A stretch of 27,389 nucleotides of DNA from an uncultured Muribaculaceae bacterium (lineage in GTDB: Bacteria; Bacteroidota; Bacteroidia; Bacteroidales; Muribaculaceae), in the NCBI GenBank assembly GCA_910579845.1, contig CAJTWL010000026.1, positions 1 through 27,389 on the forward strand, given 5' to 3'. Below, piece after piece: positions 15,509 through 23,511 of the stretch. The notes beneath the pieces are model-generated. The model saw only the letters and a program-made list of their open reading frames with translations. It was not told the origin of the DNA and made no database searches. The number at the start of each line of letters is the position of its first letter. The stretch's first letter is position 1. A program made the position numbers and the translations under genes.

Positions 15509-16132
15509 ATGGAACATATTATTTTTAAGTATTTCCCTAATCTGAATGAACAGAAACGCGCGGCTTTTCTGAAGATGATGGAACTATATCCTGAATGGAA
15601 CGAAAAGATTAATGTCATATCCCGGAAAGATATCGGCAATCTTGAAACCAACCACATACTGCACTCTCTCGCCATTGCCAAGTTTATTGAATTCAAACCC
15701 GGCACACGGGTTCTTGACTTCGGCACAGGCGGTGGATTTCCCGGAATTCCGTTGGCGGTAATGTTTCCCGATGTCCATTTTCATCTTGTAGACCGCACTG
15801 GCAAGAAATTAAAGGTGGCTTCGGAAATTGCCCGCGAATGCGGACTTGCAAATGTCTCTTTCCAGCACGGTGATGTGGCTGAATGTAAAGAAAATTTCGA
15901 TTTTGTAGTCAGCAGGGCTGTTATGCCCCAACAGGATCTACTTAAAATATGTTCTAAGAATATATCCGATGAACAGCGCAACGGACTTCCCAACGGACTC
16001 ATAACTCTTAAAGGAGGAGAACTGGAAGCAGAGATACGCCCGCTGAGAAAACGAAGTTTGGTTCAGGAGATTTCGAAATATTTTTCCGAACCTTTCTTTG
16101 AGACTAAAAAAATACTATATACCCAGAAATAA
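15509..16132 (+). CDS. rsmG: 16S rRNA (guanine527-N7)-methyltransferase
   Basis: A 207-residue class I SAM methyltransferase that makes m7G527 in the decoding region of 16S rRNA. The family signature Trp-Asn-Glu-Lys-Ile-Asn-Val-Ile-Ser-Arg-Lys-Asp is at 30-41. SAM motif I, Leu-Asp-Phe-Gly-Thr-Gly-Gly-Gly-Phe-Pro-Gly, is at 69-79, followed by Pro-Leu-Ala-Val-Met-Phe-Pro. Val-Asp-Arg-Thr-Gly-Lys-Lys and Val-Val-Ser-Arg-Ala-Val complete the RsmG pattern. The length is normal. The start lies immediately after the glgP terminator, with no good Bacteroidetes promoter in between. The metallo-hydrolase gene follows 11 bases downstream, so the two form an operon. Confidence 0.93.
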   Translation: MEHIIFKYFPNLNEQKRAAFLKMMELYPEWNEKINVISRKDIGNLETNHILHSLAIAKFIEFKPGTRVLDFGTGGGFPGIPLAVMFPDVHFHLVDRTGKKLKVASEIARECGLANVSFQHGDVAECKENFDFVVSRAVMPQQDLLKICSKNISDEQRNGLPNGLITLKGGELEAEIRPLRKRSLVQEISKYFSEPFFETKKILYTQK

Positions 16133-16143
16133 AATAGAACGCC

Positions 16144-16809
16144 ATGAAAATCGCAAAATTTGAATTCTCTTTATTCGGCATCAACACATACGTGGTCTAT
16201 GATCCGGCAACTAAAGCCTGTGCTGTCATCGATCCGGGAATGATAAACGAAGAAGAAGAGAAGGCATTAAGCAGTTTTATTGAGCGTAACGGACTCACGG
16301 TAGAACATATAATAAACACGCATCTTCATGTAGATCATGCCGTAGGCGTAAACTATGCAAAAGAGCTCTTCAGAAAGCCACTTGAAGCACACAAGGATGA
16401 TGAGTTTCTCGGGGAAAGGCTACGTCAGCAGGCTCAGATGTTCGGCATTCAGGAACGTATCGAAGATATCAGCGTGAACACATATATTCAGGATGGAGAT
16501 GCTATAAAGATAGGTGACGGAGAACTCAAAGTGCTTCATGTTCCCGGACATTCTCCAGGAAGCATTGCACTGTACGACAAAGTTGGCGGATTTGTAATAA
16601 CTGGAGACGCACTGTTTGAAGGTTCGGTTGGCCGCACCGATCTTCCGGGAGGCAATGGTTCCCAGCTTATAAAAGCCATAAAGGAGAAACTGCTGACCCT
16701 GCCTGACACCACTGTGGTTTGTCCCGGTCACGGAGGATCCACCACTATCGGACGCGAACGTGCCGCAAACCCGTTCCTTGCCGACAATCCACATTACCGA
16801 CTAAAATAG
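16144..16809 (+). CDS. Metallo-beta-lactamase-fold hydrolase (glyoxalase II-like)
   Basis: A 221-residue protein with the full metal-binding set of the superfamily: Thr-His60-Leu-His62-Val-Asp64-His65, then His136 in Val-Pro-Gly-His-Ser-Pro-Gly, Asp155 in Thr-Gly-Asp-Ala-Leu-Phe, and His196 in Cys-Pro-Gly-His-Gly. Gly-Arg-Thr-Asp-Leu-Pro-Gly-Gly after the aspartate is typical of the YcbL/GloB-like branch of short thioester hydrolases. The C-terminal substrate-binding domain of classical glyoxalase II is absent, so the true substrate is uncertain. It probably shares a transcript with rsmG. Confidence 0.85.
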   Translation: MKIAKFEFSLFGINTYVVYDPATKACAVIDPGMINEEEEKALSSFIERNGLTVEHIINTHLHVDHAVGVNYAKELFRKPLEAHKDDEFLGERLRQQAQMFGIQERIEDISVNTYIQDGDAIKIGDGELKVLHVPGHSPGSIALYDKVGGFVITGDALFEGSVGRTDLPGGNGSQLIKAIKEKLLTLPDTTVVCPGHGGSTTIGRERAANPFLADNPHYRLK

Positions 16810-16976
16810 ACCCTGCACACTCCATTCAGTCTGTATAGGTCTACCTTTTATCCGACATACAAAATTATATTCATCCCTGCCTATATAGTAAATAATAGCA
16901 AAAAAACGGAGATGAAAATCTATTGACTACAAAAGTAAAAAAGAATAAATTCTGCACACAGAATTTAGAAATGTGT

Positions 16977-17028
16977 AATAAACACTGCGCATAAAATCAC
17001 ACTATGTGCAGTGTTTATTATTTTTATT
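16977..17028 (+). terminator. Intrinsic terminator of the rsmG operon
   Basis: The 17-base arms at 16977-16993 and 17003-17019 pair completely with a single G-U pair and a 9-base loop. They are followed by atttttatt. Confidence 0.85.
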
Positions 17029-17037
17029 ATCAAATAG

Positions 17038-17068
17038 TTGCAAATTTAAAATTTATTCATAATCTTTG
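17038..17068 (+). promoter_or_regulatory. Probable promoter of the acyl-CoA synthetase gene
   Basis: TTG at 17038-17040 and AATCTTTG at 17061-17068 are 20 bases apart, one base off the TAnnTTTG consensus. A leader of about 65 bases would follow before the ATG at 17140. Confidence 0.55.
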
Positions 17069-17139
17069 CATAAACCATGTTGCGGAGTTGACGTTTATTA
17101 GATTAGATACAGGACATTAAGGTTAAAAATTTTGTTATT

Positions 17140-18810
17140 ATGCTTGAACGTTTTTTGAAAAAGGTCAATTTTAAATCATTGGAGGATTTCCGGCAGAACT
17201 ATGAAGTTAAGATTCCGAATAATTTCAACTTTGCTTATGATGTTGTAGACAAATGGGCAGAGATTGATCCGGACAAGCCTGCCTTATTATGGACCAATGA
17301 TAAGGGAGATGAACACCAGTTTACTTTCAAGGAGATGAAGGATTATTCCGATAAGACCGCTTCCTTCTTTCAGTCGGTTGGCATAAGCCGCGGCGACAAG
17401 GTGATGCTTATTTTAAAGAGAAGATATCAGTTCTGGTTCTCCATTCTTGCTCTACATAAATTAGGGGCTGTCGCCATTCCGGCAACACACCTGCTCACTA
17501 AGAAGGATATTATTTATCGCTGTAATGCCGCTAAAATAAAGGGTATCGTCGCAGTAGGCGATAACGATGTCATAAAACACATTGCAGATGCGTTACCGCA
17601 ATGCAACACCGTAGAATGTTGCATTTCTACAGGACCGGAAGTTCCCAAAGGATGGCATGACTTCAACGAGGGGATTGCCACGGCACAGAAATTCAGGAGA
17701 AACAGGCTTGTAAACCGCAACGAAGATCTGTCTCTTCTCTATTTCACATCCGGAACGACAGGTGAGCCAAAGATGGTAGCCCACGATTTTCTGTATCCGC
17801 TCGGACATATCGTTACAGGCAAGTATTGGCACAATCTTAACGAGAATTCCCTGCACCTTACACTCGCCGACACCGGTTGGGGGAAGGCAGTCTGGGGCAA
17901 ACTGTACGGTCAATGGTTTTCCGGGGCAAATGTATTTGTCTATGATTTCGACAAATTCAAACCTTCCGATCTCCTTGACATATTCCACAAATACCGTATA
18001 ACCTCATTCTGCGCGCCTCCTACCGTATATCGTTTTCTTATACTCGAGGATATCTCCAAATATGATCTTTCCGCACTCAAATACTGCACAACAGCCGGTG
18101 AAGCGATGAATCCAAGCGTATTTGAGAAATGGAAAGAGATGACGGGACTGGATATCAAGGAGGCGTTCGGACAGACAGAGACAACTCTTACTATCGGAAC
18201 ATTCCCCTGGATGAAATCAAAACCGGGGTCAATGGGAGTACCTAATCCGGAATATGATATCGACCTGATAAACGCCGCAGGAGAATCATGCCGACCCGGC
18301 GAGCAGGGGGAGATTATAATCCGCACTGACAGACGCAGACCTTTAGGACTGTTCCGCGAATACCTATATGATAAAGAGCTGACAAAAAGAGCCATGTCTG
18401 ACGGCGTATACCGTACCGGAGATGTGGCTACACGTGATAAAGACGGATATTTCTGGTTTGTAGGTCGCGCTGACGATGTAATCAAATCATCCGGCTATCG
18501 AATCGGTCCGTTTGAAGTGGAAAGCTCTTTAATGACACATCCCGCAGTCGTGGAATGCGCTATTACAGGTGTCCCGGACCCTATACGCGGTCAGATCGTA
18601 AAGGCAACCATAGTCCTTGCAGATGACTGGAAAGAGAAGGCCGGAGATAATCTGGTAAAGGAACTGCAGAATCATGTAAAGCAAACCACTGCTCCGTACA
18701 AATATCCGAGACAGATTGAATTTGTAAGTGAATTGCCAAAGACCATATCCGGAAAGATACGTCGTGTCGAAATACGGCATTCATCAACACAAAAGAAGCA
18801 TGCTTCCTAA
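17140..18810 (+). CDS. AMP-forming acyl-CoA synthetase (medium/short-chain type)
   Basis: A 556-residue adenylate-forming enzyme that activates a carboxylic acid to an acyl-adenylate and then to the CoA thioester. The P-loop Tyr-Phe-Thr-Ser-Gly-Thr-Thr-Gly-Glu-Pro-Lys is at 201-211. The Phe-Gly-Gln-Thr-Glu-Thr motif, Tyr-Arg-Thr-Gly-Asp, and the hinge Gly-Arg-Ala-Asp-Asp-Val-Ile-Lys-Ser-Ser-Gly-Tyr-Arg-Ile-Gly follow in order. The C-terminal catalytic lysine is Lys539 in Ser-Gly-Lys-Ile-Arg-Arg. The overall pattern is closest to the ACSM-like (medium-chain/butyryl) branch rather than housekeeping acetyl-CoA synthetase, which is about 100 residues longer. The substrate is not determined by sequence. 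It is a single-gene unit bounded by its own promoter and a bidirectional terminator. Confidence 0.88.
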   Translation: MLERFLKKVNFKSLEDFRQNYEVKIPNNFNFAYDVVDKWAEIDPDKPALLWTNDKGDEHQFTFKEMKDYSDKTASFFQSVGISRGDKVMLILKRRYQFWFSILALHKLGAVAIPATHLLTKKDIIYRCNAAKIKGIVAVGDNDVIKHIADALPQCNTVECCISTGPEVPKGWHDFNEGIATAQKFRRNRLVNRNEDLSLLYFTSGTTGEPKMVAHDFLYPLGHIVTGKYWHNLNENSLHLTLADTGWGKAVWGKLYGQWFSGANVFVYDFDKFKPSDLLDIFHKYRITSFCAPPTVYRFLILEDISKYDLSALKYCTTAGEAMNPSVFEKWKEMTGLDIKEAFGQTETTLTIGTFPWMKSKPGSMGVPNPEYDIDLINAAGESCRPGEQGEIIIRTDRRRPLGLFREYLYDKELTKRAMSDGVYRTGDVATRDKDGYFWFVGRADDVIKSSGYRIGPFEVESSLMTHPAVVECAITGVPDPIRGQIVKATIVLADDWKEKAGDNLVKELQNHVKQTTAPYKYPRQIEFVSELPKTISGKIRRVEIRHSSTQKKHAS

Positions 18811-18815
18811 ACGTT

Positions 18816-18859
18816 AAAAAATCAGCCCGCATCGGATATCCGATGCGGGCTGATTTTTT
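18816..18859. terminator. Bidirectional terminator between the acyl-CoA synthetase gene and lpd
   Basis: A perfect 44-base palindrome centred between 18837 and 18838 has a GC-rich stem (atcagcccgcatcgg and its complement) flanked by A residues on the left and T residues on the right. It can terminate the plus-strand synthetase transcript and the minus-strand glycine cleavage operon. Confidence 0.93.
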
Positions 18860-18875
18860 TTTAATATAAAGATAC

Positions 18876-20234
18876 CTAAATACCGTTACAGGCGGAAAGC
18901 AGAATCTCGCTCAATGTAGGATGACCGAAGATTGTCTGTCTGATATCCTCTGCTGTCGCACCCGCATTCATAAATCCGACACATTCCTGAGCCAGCAATG
19001 CGGCATCTGCACCCATGATATGAGCTCCAATGAGCTTTTTAGAGTCTTTTTCGAAAATCAGTTTGCAGATACCATCACTCTCACCCATCGCCAAGGCTTT
19101 ACCATTTGCACGATAGAAACTCTTACCCGTTATGATATCAATTTCTTTGGCTTTGCATTCCTCCTCGGTCATACCCGCCATAGCACACTCGGGAGTGGTA
19201 AACACTGCCGAAGGCACGATATAGAAACGGATCCTGTCACTCTTTCCATTGATTACATTCAATGCATGCTCACCCTGGAAACTTGCCACATGAGCCAACA
19301 TCATACGTGCGTTGACGTCCCCGATTGCAAAAACATGAGGCACATTAGTGCGCATATCGTCATCTACAACTATGCCTCTTGCAGAATATTCAACTCCGGC
19401 AGCCTCAAGGTTCAACCCCTCTACCATCGGCGCACGTCCTACAGCCATCAGCAGGTCTGTGCTTACGACCGTCTGCTCCTTGCCCTTTGATTCATATGTG
19501 ACCACTATCTCATATTCATCATTCTGCTCTATCTTCTTGGCAACAGCGCCGGTAATGATATCAATACCACGTTTAGACAAAGCCTGTTTAAGCCTTTTGG
19601 CGATGTCGGAATCAAACGGTGGAAGAATCTGCTTCATGTACTCAATGACCGTCACTTTTGAACCCAAGGCGGCGAATATGGAGGCAAATTCCATGCCTAT
19701 TACACCTCCGCCTATTATGGTCAACGATGCCGGTATATACTCTATATTCAGCAGACTTGTCGAATCCATGACACATTCGAGATCATGTCCAGGAATGGGA
19801 AGAGACTTCGAGACGCTTCCTGTAGCGATAATGATATTGTCGGCCGTATATTCTTCGCCACCGGCAACAACCGTGCAGTTGTCTACAAAAGACGCCTTTG
19901 CATCCACAACATCTACTTTCGCCTGACGAAGCATGGTCGCAATACCATCGCGCAGTCTGTCGGTAACCTCACGTTTTCGTTCTATTATCTTATTGAAATC
20001 CACCGAAAACGTAAAGTCATCCACACCAAATTTATCAGCTTCCTTAAATTTACTGATCATCTCGGAATCTCGACATAGACATTTCGTAGGTATACAGCCT
20101 TCGTTAAGACATGTACCGCCCAAAGCACCGCCATTGAAAAGAATGACGTTCTTCCCCTCTGCGGCGGCTTTCAGAGCAGTTTCATAACCGCCGGGACCGG
20201 CGCCTATTATTATCAGATCGGTATGCTTAGGCAT
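18876..20234 (-). CDS. lpdA: Dihydrolipoyl dehydrogenase (L protein of glycine cleavage)
   Basis: A 452-residue FAD-dependent pyridine nucleotide-disulfide oxidoreductase that re-oxidises dihydrolipoamide on GcvH with NAD+. The FAD motif Gly-Ala-Gly-Pro-Gly-Gly is at 11-16. The redox disulfide is Cys42-Leu-Asn-Glu-Gly-Cys47 followed by Ile-Pro-Thr-Lys. The NAD motif Gly-Gly-Gly-Val-Ile-Gly-Met-Glu is near 175-182. The C-terminal catalytic pair is His438 and Glu443 in His-Pro-Thr-Leu-Ser-Glu. It is the last gene of the operon: its ATG overlaps the gcvPB stop by 8 bases (ATGCCTAA), which implies translational coupling and a dedicated role in glycine cleavage, although it could also serve 2-oxoacid complexes. 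Confidence 0.95.
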   Translation of the reverse strand: MPKHTDLIIIGAGPGGYETALKAAAEGKNVILFNGGALGGTCLNEGCIPTKCLCRDSEMISKFKEADKFGVDDFTFSVDFNKIIERKREVTDRLRDGIATMLRQAKVDVVDAKASFVDNCTVVAGGEEYTADNIIIATGSVSKSLPIPGHDLECVMDSTSLLNIEYIPASLTIIGGGVIGMEFASIFAALGSKVTVIEYMKQILPPFDSDIAKRLKQALSKRGIDIITGAVAKKIEQNDEYEIVVTYESKGKEQTVVSTDLLMAVGRAPMVEGLNLEAAGVEYSARGIVVDDDMRTNVPHVFAIGDVNARMMLAHVASFQGEHALNVINGKSDRIRFYIVPSAVFTTPECAMAGMTEEECKAKEIDIITGKSFYRANGKALAMGESDGICKLIFEKDSKKLIGAHIMGADAALLAQECVGFMNAGATAEDIRQTIFGHPTLSEILLSACNGI

Positions 20235-21696
20235 TTTGCTTCATCTGTTTATAGGAAAGTATAGGTTTCTTGGCAGCCGCAGTCTCGTCTGGATGTGAGA
20301 TCAGTGTCGTATGGGGCGCACCTTTGACCATATCCGGATTTTCACGTGCCTCCTTTGCAACCTGATGCATGACACAGATAAACTCGTCAAGAGTTTCAAG
20401 ACTTTCTGTCTCGGTAGGTTCTATCATCATCGACTCATGGAAAAGAAGCGGGAAATAGATCGTAGGAGCATGGAATCCATAATCAAGCAGTCTCTTGGCG
20501 ACATTCAGGGTTGTAACACCACCCGATTTGTCTTTGAGACCGTCAAATACAAACTCATGCTTGCACACTCCGGCTATTGGCAGAAGATAATCATCCTTGA
20601 GGGATTCCTTGATATAATTGGCATTCAATGTAGCCATCGGACCGACATTTTTGATATTCTCTTTTCCAAGGCTCAGAATATAAGCGTATGCCTTCATCAT
20701 CACTCCGAAGTTACCGAGGAATGCGCTCACACTGCCGAGACGATTATTACCCTTGTACTCGATATAGAACTTACCGTTTTCATCCTTTGCCACATGCGGT
20801 GAAGGAAGAAGATCTATAAGATGCTTTGCCACCCCTACTGGACCAGAACCCGGACCGCCGCCACCATGTGGTGTAGAGAATGTCTTATGCAGATTTATAT
20901 GCATGATATCGAAGCCCATATCGCCCGGACGAACTTTACCCAGCATAGGATTCAGATTTGCTCCGTCATAATAGAGCAGTCCGCCCGCCTCATGAACAAG
21001 CTTGGCTATCTCCACAATTTCCGTTTCGAACATTCCGAGAGTGTTCGGATTGGTCATCATTATGCCTGCCACAGTATCATCGAGCAACGGTTTGAGATCC
21101 TCGACATCGATCGACCCGTTAGGTTTGGATTTAACCTCCAAAACCTCAAGCCCTGCCACCATTGCGGACGCAGGATTGGTTCCATGAGCGGAATCAGGCA
21201 CAATCACCTTTGTTCTTTTGTGATCACCTCTGGATTTATGATACTGACGCATGACCATAAGACCGGTAAGCTCACCGTGTGCTCCCGCATAAGGATTGAG
21301 TGTAAACTCGGCGAGTCCGGCGATATTGGCAAGCGCCTGCTGAAGATTATAATAAAGTTCAAGTGCACCCTGAGCCGATTCGACATCCTGAAGCGGATGA
21401 AGTTCTGTAAACTGTGGCATTGATGCGACTTCCTCGTTAATCTTCGGATTATATTTCATTGTGCAGCTTCCCAAGGGATAGAAACCTGTATCCACACCGA
21501 AATTCTTTGACGAAAGATTCGTGAAATGTCTCACAACATCCAGTTCACTCACCTCAGGCAGCTCCGGTTTCTCCTTACGCATAAGATTCTCCGGCAACGA
21601 ACCGAGTGCATCCTCTCCATAATTGTCAACCGGCAATTGATAGCCCCTTCTTCCGGGACGTGACAATTCAAATATCAGTTTATCGTAATATTTCAT
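20227..21696 (-). CDS. gcvPB: Glycine dehydrogenase (decarboxylating) subunit 2
   Basis: A 489-residue PLP-dependent C-terminal half of a split P protein. The cofactor lysine is Lys271 in His-Ile-Asn-Leu-His-Lys-Thr-Phe-Ser-Thr-Pro-His-Gly-Gly-Gly-Gly. Gly-Ser-Cys-Thr-Met-Lys-Tyr-Asn-Pro and Asp-Ser-Ala-His-Gly-Thr-Asn-Pro-Ala-Ser are also characteristic. It works with GcvPA to decarboxylate glycine and load the aminomethyl group on lipoyl-GcvH. The start codon is one base after the gcvPA stop. An AGGAGG lies 6 bases before the ATG (complement of 21703-21708), a good Shine-Dalgarno site, which is unusual for this phylum, although it also encodes the end of GcvPA. Confidence 0.95.
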   Translation of the reverse strand: MKYYDKLIFELSRPGRRGYQLPVDNYGEDALGSLPENLMRKEKPELPEVSELDVVRHFTNLSSKNFGVDTGFYPLGSCTMKYNPKINEEVASMPQFTELHPLQDVESAQGALELYYNLQQALANIAGLAEFTLNPYAGAHGELTGLMVMRQYHKSRGDHKRTKVIVPDSAHGTNPASAMVAGLEVLEVKSKPNGSIDVEDLKPLLDDTVAGIMMTNPNTLGMFETEIVEIAKLVHEAGGLLYYDGANLNPMLGKVRPGDMGFDIMHINLHKTFSTPHGGGGPGSGPVGVAKHLIDLLPSPHVAKDENGKFYIEYKGNNRLGSVSAFLGNFGVMMKAYAYILSLGKENIKNVGPMATLNANYIKESLKDDYLLPIAGVCKHEFVFDGLKDKSGGVTTLNVAKRLLDYGFHAPTIYFPLLFHESMMIEPTETESLETLDEFICVMHQVAKEARENPDMVKGAPHTTLISHPDETAAAKKPILSYKQMKQNA

Positions 21697-21697
21697 A

Positions 21698-23023
21698 TTA
21701 TGCCTCCTCCTGGATTAAAGTTATCAATTGATCGATTTCCTCTTTTGTTCTCTTCTCTGTAACCGCAAATTCTACAAGTCCGTTTCCGAGATCAAGAGGA
21801 CCCATGATACCATTTTCAAGAAGCTTTTTATTCATTGCCTCGACATCCATATCCGTCTTCAGGACAAACTCCTTAAGGAACGGTTTATCAAAAGCCGGGG
21901 TGAATTTACCGGTAGCGATAAGTTTATTATACAGATAATGAGCGCCGTCACAGGCAAGGGCATTGACATCCCGAAGTCCGTTCTCACCCATCAATGACAG
22001 ATATATTGTCGCATACAAAGCCATCAGGCTCTGGTTTGAACAGATATTGCTGGTTGCTTTTTCACGACGTATATGCTGTTCGCGTGCCTGAAGAGTAAGC
22101 ACATAACATCTTTTACCTGACGCATCCTTGGTCGCGCCCACTACCCTTCCGGGCATTTTGCGTATCAAAGCGCTTTTACATGAGATAAACCCGAGATAAG
22201 GACCTCCGAACTGCATAGGCATACCGAGTGTCTGTCCGTCACCGCATGCAATATCGGCATCCCATTCCACCGGAGTTCTCAACACGGCAAGCGCCGATGG
22301 ATCGGCATATATTGCGAGATATCCTTTTGCAGCGTGAATCTCATCAGCAACACCCGTGTAGTCCTCTATGATTCCATATTTATTGGGAGTCGGCAGAATC
22401 ACGCCTGCGACATCTCCTGCAGACAGAAGCTCTTTGAGAGCGACAAGATCTGTCACGCCGTCTTTTTCAGGAATCTCCGTTATATCCACCTCATGGAACT
22501 TGGCATATGTGCATATGACTCTTTTTATATTGTCAAGAAGGGTGGAAGATATAAGAACACGGTTTTTCTTTTTTGCTGAAGCCACCATCATGAACATTGA
22601 TTCCGCCGCGGCAGTAGCGCCGTCATACATTGAGGCATTGGTTGACTCCATACCTGTCAGTTCACTTATCATGCTCTGATACTCGAAAATATACTGAAGA
22701 GTACCCTGGGAGATTTCAGGCTGATACGGGGTATAGGCTGTATAAAACTCACTTCTTGAAAGAAGATGAGGCACCACAGACGGAGAATAATGATCATAGA
22801 CTCCACCACCTGCAAATACCTTCAGACGTCTGTTCTTGTCACCCAATTCCTCAAAATAGCGTCTCAGCTCTATCTCGGACATTGCCGACGGAAGCGTATA
22901 ATCGCCCTTGAAAATTACCTCCGCAGGCACATCGCCATAGAGATCATCGACACTTGCCAATCCGATGCGGTCGAGCATCTTTCGGATATCAGCATCGGTA
23001 TGGGGCATATATCTGTTACTCAT
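21698..23023 (-). CDS. gcvPA: Glycine dehydrogenase (decarboxylating) subunit 1
   Basis: A 441-residue N-terminal half of the split P protein. Typical motifs include Tyr-Met-Pro-His-Thr near the start, Tyr-Thr-Pro-Tyr-Gln-Pro-Glu-Ile-Ser-Gln-Gly, Asn-Ala-Ser-Met-Tyr-Asp-Gly-Ala-Thr-Ala and Phe-Gly-Gly-Pro-Tyr-Leu-Gly. I chose the ATG at 23023 (Met-Ser-Asn-Arg-Tyr-Met-Pro) rather than an in-frame ATG at 23065, because the extra residues would lie inside gcvH and are not family-like. With this start the gene overlaps the gcvH stop by 8 bases (ATGAGTAA), the same arrangement as at the gcvPB-lpd junction. It needs GcvPB for activity. Confidence 0.94.
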   Translation of the reverse strand: MSNRYMPHTDADIRKMLDRIGLASVDDLYGDVPAEVIFKGDYTLPSAMSEIELRRYFEELGDKNRRLKVFAGGGVYDHYSPSVVPHLLSRSEFYTAYTPYQPEISQGTLQYIFEYQSMISELTGMESTNASMYDGATAAAESMFMMVASAKKKNRVLISSTLLDNIKRVICTYAKFHEVDITEIPEKDGVTDLVALKELLSAGDVAGVILPTPNKYGIIEDYTGVADEIHAAKGYLAIYADPSALAVLRTPVEWDADIACGDGQTLGMPMQFGGPYLGFISCKSALIRKMPGRVVGATKDASGKRCYVLTLQAREQHIRREKATSNICSNQSLMALYATIYLSLMGENGLRDVNALACDGAHYLYNKLIATGKFTPAFDKPFLKEFVLKTDMDVEAMNKKLLENGIMGPLDLGNGLVEFAVTEKRTKEEIDQLITLIQEEA

Positions 23024-23399
23024 TTTCGCAAAGTTTTGTATATGTCGCGGCATCCAGCAAAGCATTTACCTCTGAAGGATCAGACATCTTCACTTTGATA
23101 ATCCATGTAGAATAAGCATCCTCATTGATCTTTTCGGGTGATTCCTCAAGCGCTTCGTTTATCTCAACCACCTCTCCTGATACCGGGCAAAAAAGATCAC
23201 TCGCGGCCTTTACAGACTCAACCGCACCGAAATCCTCGCCTGCAGTTACTTCATCGCCGACTTCCGGCATATCGACATAAACTATATCTCCGAGAGCATG
23301 TTGTGCATAATCGCTGATTCCTATAACGGCTATTTCGCCTTCAACTTTTACCCACTCATGTGATTCTGCGTAGTGCAGACCTTCAATAACTTTACTCAT
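23016..23399 (-). CDS. gcvH: Glycine cleavage system H protein
   Basis: A 127-residue lipoyl carrier protein. Lys64, in Val-Glu-Ser-Val-Lys-Ala-Ala-Ser-Asp, is the lipoylation site. His-Glu-Trp-Val near residue 14, Gly-Ile-Ser-Asp-Tyr-Ala-Gln and the Pro-Val-Ser-Gly-Glu-Val-Val-Glu-Ile-Asn strand are all family hallmarks. It shuttles the aminomethyl group from P to T protein and electrons to L protein. It lies 112 bases after gcvT and overlaps gcvPA. No second promoter was found in that gap, so it probably belongs to the gcvT transcript. Confidence 0.96.
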   Translation of the reverse strand: MSKVIEGLHYAESHEWVKVEGEIAVIGISDYAQHALGDIVYVDMPEVGDEVTAGEDFGAVESVKAASDLFCPVSGEVVEINEALEESPEKINEDAYSTWIIKVKMSDPSEVNALLDAATYTKLCENE

Positions 23400-23511
23400 T
23401 TCTATATTATTTTATTTGTTTTCTATTATCCTTTATTCAAACCCATTTAAACTTTTTATTCATCAACATCCGGTAAAATATTTAAATGAGTTTTACACCT
23501 CACCAAGGCTT

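Larger units (their letters stand above)
16810..17139. other. Gene-free gap with hairpins before the acyl-CoA synthetase gene
   Basis: This 330-base AT-rich gap has no gene. A weak hairpin, tagacc (16807-16812) and ggtcta (16838-16843), overlaps the stop codon of the hydrolase gene. A perfect 8-base stem aaattctg-caca-cagaattt lies at 16947-16966. The strong terminator at 16977-17019 and a promoter at 17038-17068 occupy the right half. Confidence 0.6.

Noticed and set aside
23024..23065. Upstream in-frame start adding 14 residues to GcvPA
   Set aside because: The extra residues come from within gcvH and do not fit the family. The ATG at 23023 gives the usual overlap and N-terminus.
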